64,000 nt of DNA. Origin: an uncultured Lactobacillus sp. (GTDB taxonomy: Bacteria; Bacillota; Bacilli; Lactobacillales; Lactobacillaceae). The DNA lies in assembly GCA_946482465.1 (NCBI GenBank), contig CAMLRL010000005.1, positions 25,006 to 89,005 on the forward strand. Reading direction: 5' to 3'. Made by a program: the position numbers and the translations under genes. Below the pieces are notes generated by a model, which saw only the letters and a program-made list of their open reading frames with translations, was not told where the DNA came from and made no database searches. This document shows positions 57,585-64,000 of the stretch, piece by piece (within the stretch, counting starts at the first letter, position 1; the number at the start of each line of letters is the position of its first letter).

Positions 57585-57650
57585 GGTTTTTAATGAATTT
57601 TTTGGATATTTATATAGCGATTATAAATTGAGTTATTCTTAAAATTTATC

Positions 57651-57697
57651 AAAAAGTCGGTACGAGAATTATTAATTTAGGTACCACTTTTTTTATT
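57651..57697 (+). terminator. First terminator upstream of the permease
   Basis: AAAAAGT-c-GGTAC pairs with GTACC-ACTTTTT (57681-57693) with a one-base bulge, then TTTATTG. About 100 bases after the predicted start. Confidence 0.75.
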
Positions 57698-57748
57698 GAA
57701 ATTGTTAATTTGCAAAAAATGTTAGTTTTGATCTTTTAATTTATATTA

Positions 57749-57789
57749 AAAAAGTTCACACCTTAGTCACTTACTGTGTGAACTTTTTG
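57749..57789 (+). terminator. Second terminator upstream of the permease
   Basis: A perfect 13-bp stem AAAAAGTTCACAC/GTGTGAACTTTTT (57749-57761 and 57776-57788), 59 bases before the permease start. Confidence 0.85.
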
Positions 57790-57847
57790 CTGGTTCGCTG
57801 ATAAATTAATTTGTAAATTAAACACTAAACTTTAAGGAGCATAAACA

Positions 57848-59281
57848 GTGAATTTATGGGAAAAAATGAACCGTAAAGAAGATCCTGGCATTTATCAGGA
57901 AAAAGACGGTCATTTAGTTAGAACACTTAAAGTGCGTGATTTTTTGGCGCTTGGTGTAGGGACTATAGTTTCAACTTCAATTTTTACTTTACCAGGTGAA
58001 GTTGCAGCTTTACATACTGGACCCGCGGTGGCTATTTCATGTGTCATAGCATCAATTGTAGCTGGTTTAGTTGCATTTGCTTATGCAGAAATGGCTGCGG
58101 CGATGCCTTTTGCTGGTTCCGTATATTCTTGGATTAACGTGATTTTTGGAGAATTTTGGGGTTGGTTTTCCGGCTGGGCCCTATTAGCTGAATATTTAAT
58201 TGGAATGGCCTTTATTAGTTCAGGCTTGTCAGCTAATCTGCGTGCATTAATTGCACCCCTTGGTTGGAAATTACCAGCTGCCTTAGCTAATCCATTAGGT
58301 GTCAATGGTGGTTTAGTTGATTTAGTGGCATTAATAGCAATTTTATTGGCCGAATTTTTAGTCAGTTTTGGTGTTTCAAAAGCCTCTCGCGTAGAAAATG
58401 TGTTAGTAGTAGTCAAAGTTTTAGCAATATTGCTTTTTGTTATTGTGGGCTTGACAGTTGTTAAAAAAGCTAATTTTATTCCATTTATTCCTCATTACCG
58501 CGCAACTGCAAAGGGACCTTTTGGTGGCTGGCAAGGTATTTACGCTGGGGTTTCCATGATTTATATTTCATTTTTAGGATTTGATACCATAGCGTCTAAC
58601 TCAGCAGAAGCTGTTAATCCTCAAAAAACACTGCCAAAAGGAATTATTGGCTCATTGTTCATTGCTGTGGCTTTATTTGTGGCAGTAAGTTTAGTTCTGG
58701 TGGGCATGGTGCCTTATCAACAATACCTAAACTCGGCTGAGCCAGTTGGTTATGCTTTGAGAAAAACCGGTTTTACTCACATTGCTACTATTGTGCAATC
58801 AATCGCAATTTTAGGTATGTTTACGGCCTTAATTGGGCTTTGTATGGCAAGCTCACGTTTAGTTTACTCACTTGGACGTGATGGCATGTTACCTAAACAA
58901 CTGGGTAAGTTAAATCGTGAACATCGCCCAGCCAATTCGTTATGGACCATCGCCATTGTTTCAATTATTATCTCGTCTTTTATACCATTTACCTTCCTAA
59001 CACAATTAGTTTCTGCCGGAACTTTAATTGCCTTTATGTTCGTGTCAATTGGAATTTACCGTTTAAGACCGCGAGAAGGAAAAGACATCGTTGATCCAGC
59101 ATTCAAAATGCCTTGGTACCCTGTTTTACCGCTTTTAGCATTTTTAGGTTCATTAGCTGTGTTTTGGGGCCTAGATCTTCAAGCTAAGAAATACATGTTA
59201 ATTTGGTCAATTATTGGCATTATTATTTATTTGGTTTATGGCATGCGCCATTCAACTATGAACAATAACATTAAGAAATAA
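57848..59281 (+). CDS. Amino-acid permease (APC superfamily)
   Basis: 477 residues, about 12 membrane helices. Proton- or amino-acid-exchange-coupled uptake. Helix 1 motif FLALGVGTIVSTSIFTLPGEVAA (split at about 33-55), helix 6 YAGVSMIYISFLGFDTIAS (about 235) and NPQKTLPKGI; typical of the cationic amino-acid or YfnA-like group. GTG start at 57848 with AAGGAG eight bases upstream. Substrate not assigned. Confidence 0.9.
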   Translation: MNLWEKMNRKEDPGIYQEKDGHLVRTLKVRDFLALGVGTIVSTSIFTLPGEVAALHTGPAVAISCVIASIVAGLVAFAYAEMAAAMPFAGSVYSWINVIFGEFWGWFSGWALLAEYLIGMAFISSGLSANLRALIAPLGWKLPAALANPLGVNGGLVDLVALIAILLAEFLVSFGVSKASRVENVLVVVKVLAILLFVIVGLTVVKKANFIPFIPHYRATAKGPFGGWQGIYAGVSMIYISFLGFDTIASNSAEAVNPQKTLPKGIIGSLFIAVALFVAVSLVLVGMVPYQQYLNSAEPVGYALRKTGFTHIATIVQSIAILGMFTALIGLCMASSRLVYSLGRDGMLPKQLGKLNREHRPANSLWTIAIVSIIISSFIPFTFLTQLVSAGTLIAFMFVSIGIYRLRPREGKDIVDPAFKMPWYPVLPLLAFLGSLAVFWGLDLQAKKYMLIWSIIGIIIYLVYGMRHSTMNNNIKK

Positions 59282-59282
59282 G

Positions 59283-59313
59283 AAAAGCCTGGGGCCTCCC
59301 AGGCTTTTTATTT
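59283..59313. terminator. Bidirectional terminator between the permease and the beta-glucosidase
   Basis: AAAAGCCTGGG/CCCAGGCTTTTT stem, used by the two converging genes. Confidence 0.93.
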
Positions 59314-59327
59314 AAGTAAAAATTGTC

Positions 59328-62678
<3,351 letters not shown>

Positions 62679-62701
<23 letters not shown>

Positions 62702-63551
62702 TCTTTTTCTCCGTTTCTGAAGTTATTTTGTTTATGTGAATGGCTAAATACATTACTTCTTCGTTGCTAAGATCATAATTGTATGTCTTAGTGATATATT
62801 CTTTGATCTTCAAAGCACATTTATAAGCGGCAACATCACTGTTTTTTATGACTTCAAGAATTTCACTACTCAAGTCACCAAATGATTTTTTATCCTTTTG
62901 ATAGACCATATATTTCCAAAAAAATTTTAAATGTATTACGAACCGGTTATAACTTAAAGATTGATAATCAATATTTATCTTAAAGTAATAACGAACAATT
63001 TTAGTAATTTCCTTAATAAAATCAACTGATTTCTTGAAATCACTAATATCGTTGCCTAACTCTCCACTAATAATATGAACGGCGATAAAACCGGCCTCAT
63101 CTTCTGGAAAATTTAACTTAAACTGCTTATTTAATAACTTTAAAGCCCAAATTCCATATCTATACTCTTTCGGATAATAATTCTGAATTTCCCACAGAAA
63201 ACTATTGCTTAAATAAAGTCCCTTCTTTCCCCTTTCTACGCTGGTTGCCAAGTGATCAGTCAATGTAATATAAACACTGTCTGCGAGCTCTATCCCTTCT
63301 TCCTTTTTTAACCTATCAACAATTTTTTGTGCAATTTGAAAAAAGATGGGATCTGTTTCGTGAATCGTTTGCAATAAAACTTTTCTTTGTTTATCACTTA
63401 CCGGAGAAAAAATTTTATAAACTTTGTCTTTAGGAATGGTATCCCCCACCTTTTTGCCAAAAGCAATTCCTTTTCCCAAGACAACAATTTCTGCCCCATT
63501 TTTATTAGTGGTCACTACTCCGCCGTTATTCAGTATTTTTTTAATAATCAT
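62679..63551 (-). CDS. licT: BglG/LicT-family transcription antiterminator
   Basis: About 290 residues. Binds a RAT hairpin in the nascent mRNA to prevent termination; the PTS phosphorylates its two PRD domains. RNA-binding domain (about 1-55; IIKKILNNGGVVTTNKNG, IVVLGKGIAFGKK), PRD1 (about 65-170; LTDHLATSVER, AGFIAVHI) and PRD2 (about 175-280; RFVIHLKFFW, YLAIHINKI) with conserved His residues. Start ATG 63551, seven bases from AAGGG; ATG 63557 is too close to that site. A RAT and terminator precede it. Confidence 0.95.
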
Positions 63552-63567
63552 TTTCATTCCCTTTTGA

Positions 63568-63612
63568 CAAAAAAAGACTCACTCATCCTCAGATTAAGGA
63601 TAAGTGAGTCTT
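63568..63612 (-). terminator. Regulated leader terminator of the beta-glucoside operon
   Basis: AAGACTCACT/AGTGAGTCTT (63574-63583 and 63603-63612), one mismatch, then ATCCT/AGGAT, with a seven-T run on the minus strand. Its 5' arm overlaps the RAT. Confidence 0.93.
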
Positions 63613-63637
63613 GCGCCACATTGTAGCTAACAAATCC
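63608..63637 (-). promoter_or_regulatory. RAT (ribonucleic antiterminator) for LicT
   Basis: On the minus strand the 30-base element starts GGATTTGTTA and ends GGCGCAAGAC, like the RAT consensus (GGATTGTTA ... GGCAAAACC). Bound LicT would stabilise it and block formation of the overlapping terminator. Confidence 0.8.
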
Positions 63638-63660
63638 ACTCTTATTCACTTGCCACATTA

Positions 63661-63689
63661 ATAATATCGCTTTCATGAATTATGTTCAA
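63661..63689 (-). promoter_or_regulatory. Beta-glucoside operon promoter with cre
   Basis: The minus strand has TTGAAC (63689-63684), 17 bases, TATTAT (63666-63661). In the spacer is ATGAAAGCGATATTA (63676-63662), one mismatch from the cre consensus, so CcpA should repress when better sugars are present. Confidence 0.8.
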
Positions 63690-63695
63690 GTTTTT

Positions 63696-64000
63696 TTAGA
63701 GATTTTCATCCATATTAAAGGTTAATTTAGACATATTGATTGAGTCAATCATCATTTGTGCCCACAATTTTTCTGACCTTTTGCGAGTATAAGCCACTGT
63801 TTCTTGATTAGCCTTAGTCAAATATGAAGTCAATTCAGCACCAGTTTTGCCTTGAGCTTGAGCAATCACATCTTCTACACGCCTGCGATAATATTGGTTA
63901 AGTTCAGTTAAATAGTCAGTATCTAATTGTACGAATTGTGGGTAGTGACTTTCTACTAAAACAGCCAAAGATTTATAATACCACCAAGCATCATCAAGAT
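63696..64000 (-). CDS. C69-family dipeptidase, C-terminal part (5' end outside window)
   Basis: The frame is open to the right edge; about 101 C-terminal residues are visible (DDAWWYYKSLAVLVESHYP ... MSKLTFNMDENL). This end, with YRRRVEDV and the TRKRSEKLW segment, matches lactobacillus PepD-type dipeptidases of family C69/U34, which release amino acids from dipeptides. The catalytic N-terminal Cys lies outside, so activity cannot be judged. Its stop is seven bases before the beta-glucoside promoter. Confidence 0.85.
   Translation of the reverse strand, partial: LDDAWWYYKSLAVLVESHYPQFVQLDTDYLTELNQYYRRRVEDVIAQAQGKTGAELTSYLTKANQETVAYTRKRSEKLWAQMMIDSINMSKLTFNMDENL

Larger units (their letters stand above)
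57469..57847. other. Gene-free stretch between ylxM and the permease
   Basis: No supported gene. Contains, in plus orientation, a promoter (57556-57584) and two strong terminators (57651-57693 and 57749-57788), followed by the permease ribosome binding site. Could be a small RNA gene, a regulated leader, or both. Confidence 0.6.

Noticed and set aside
57661-57690. T-box-like GGTACC element in the permease leader
   Set aside because: The T-box core (GGTGGNACCGCG) is absent; the GGTAC/GTACC pair is simply the terminator stem.

Overview
The window is an AT-rich, gene-dense chromosomal segment of a lactic acid bacterium, most likely Lactobacillus in the strict sense (the delbrueckii/acidophilus/gasseri lineage). 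Evidence: hrcA-grpE-dnaK-dnaJ under CIRCE operators, the PolC-type polymerase, fused PTS EIIBCA with a LicT-type antiterminator, a C69 dipeptidase, CcpA (cre) sites, TTG/GTG starts, and no sporulation, respiratory or flagellar genes. I cannot name the species from the sequence alone.

Layout. 1-329 is the 3' end of enolase. 579-1320 is a CRISPR array with a type II-A-like repeat and no cas gene on its right-hand side to the end of the window; its left neighbour is eno. 1543-6493 is a small accessory stretch (YxeA-like protein, P-type ATPase, GNAT acetyltransferase, aldo/keto reductase). 6965-37558 is mostly core housekeeping on the minus strand: apt, recJ, lepA, an inserted two-gene ABC exporter, the hrcA-grpE-dnaK-dnaJ heat-shock operon, truB-ribF, the rimP-nusA-ylxR-ylxQ-infB-rbfA translation cluster, and pyrH-frr-uppS-cdsA-rseP-proS-polC. 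37730-40189 holds a ROK kinase, an acyltransferase-3-like membrane protein and a small membrane protein. 40394-46701 has rpsB-tsf, a methylase fused to a GIY-YIG domain, plsC, cfa and an FAD-linked oxidase. 46824-50371 is a second, LmrCD-like ABC exporter pair. 50443-53475 has yneF, a DUF896 gene, lexA, a MerR regulator facing a small membrane protein, and a nucleoside phosphorylase. 53576-57468 is rplS-trmD-rimM-rpsP-ffh-ylxM. The end holds an amino-acid permease and a beta-glucoside operon (licT-PTS-GH1), followed by the 3' end of a C69 dipeptidase.

How it works together. Most of the window is translation, envelope-lipid and stress machinery in conserved order. Carbon control shows as three cre-like sites: next to the aldo/keto reductase, over the FAD-oxidase promoter, and over the beta-glucoside promoter. 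The beta-glucoside operon also has a full antitermination switch (RAT overlapping a terminator). Several leaders look regulatory: a terminator immediately before rimP, leaders before rpsB and rplS, and two tandem terminators before the amino-acid permease.

The most unusual items are the stand-alone CRISPR array with a readable history (a base change dividing old from new repeats and a duplicated spacer), the lone ABC pair between lepA and dnaJ, the methylase/GIY-YIG fusion, a MerR-type stretched promoter in front of an unknown membrane protein, and a promoter plus two terminators in the gene-free stretch before the permease. I did not find an unmistakable new multi-gene defence or biosynthetic system.
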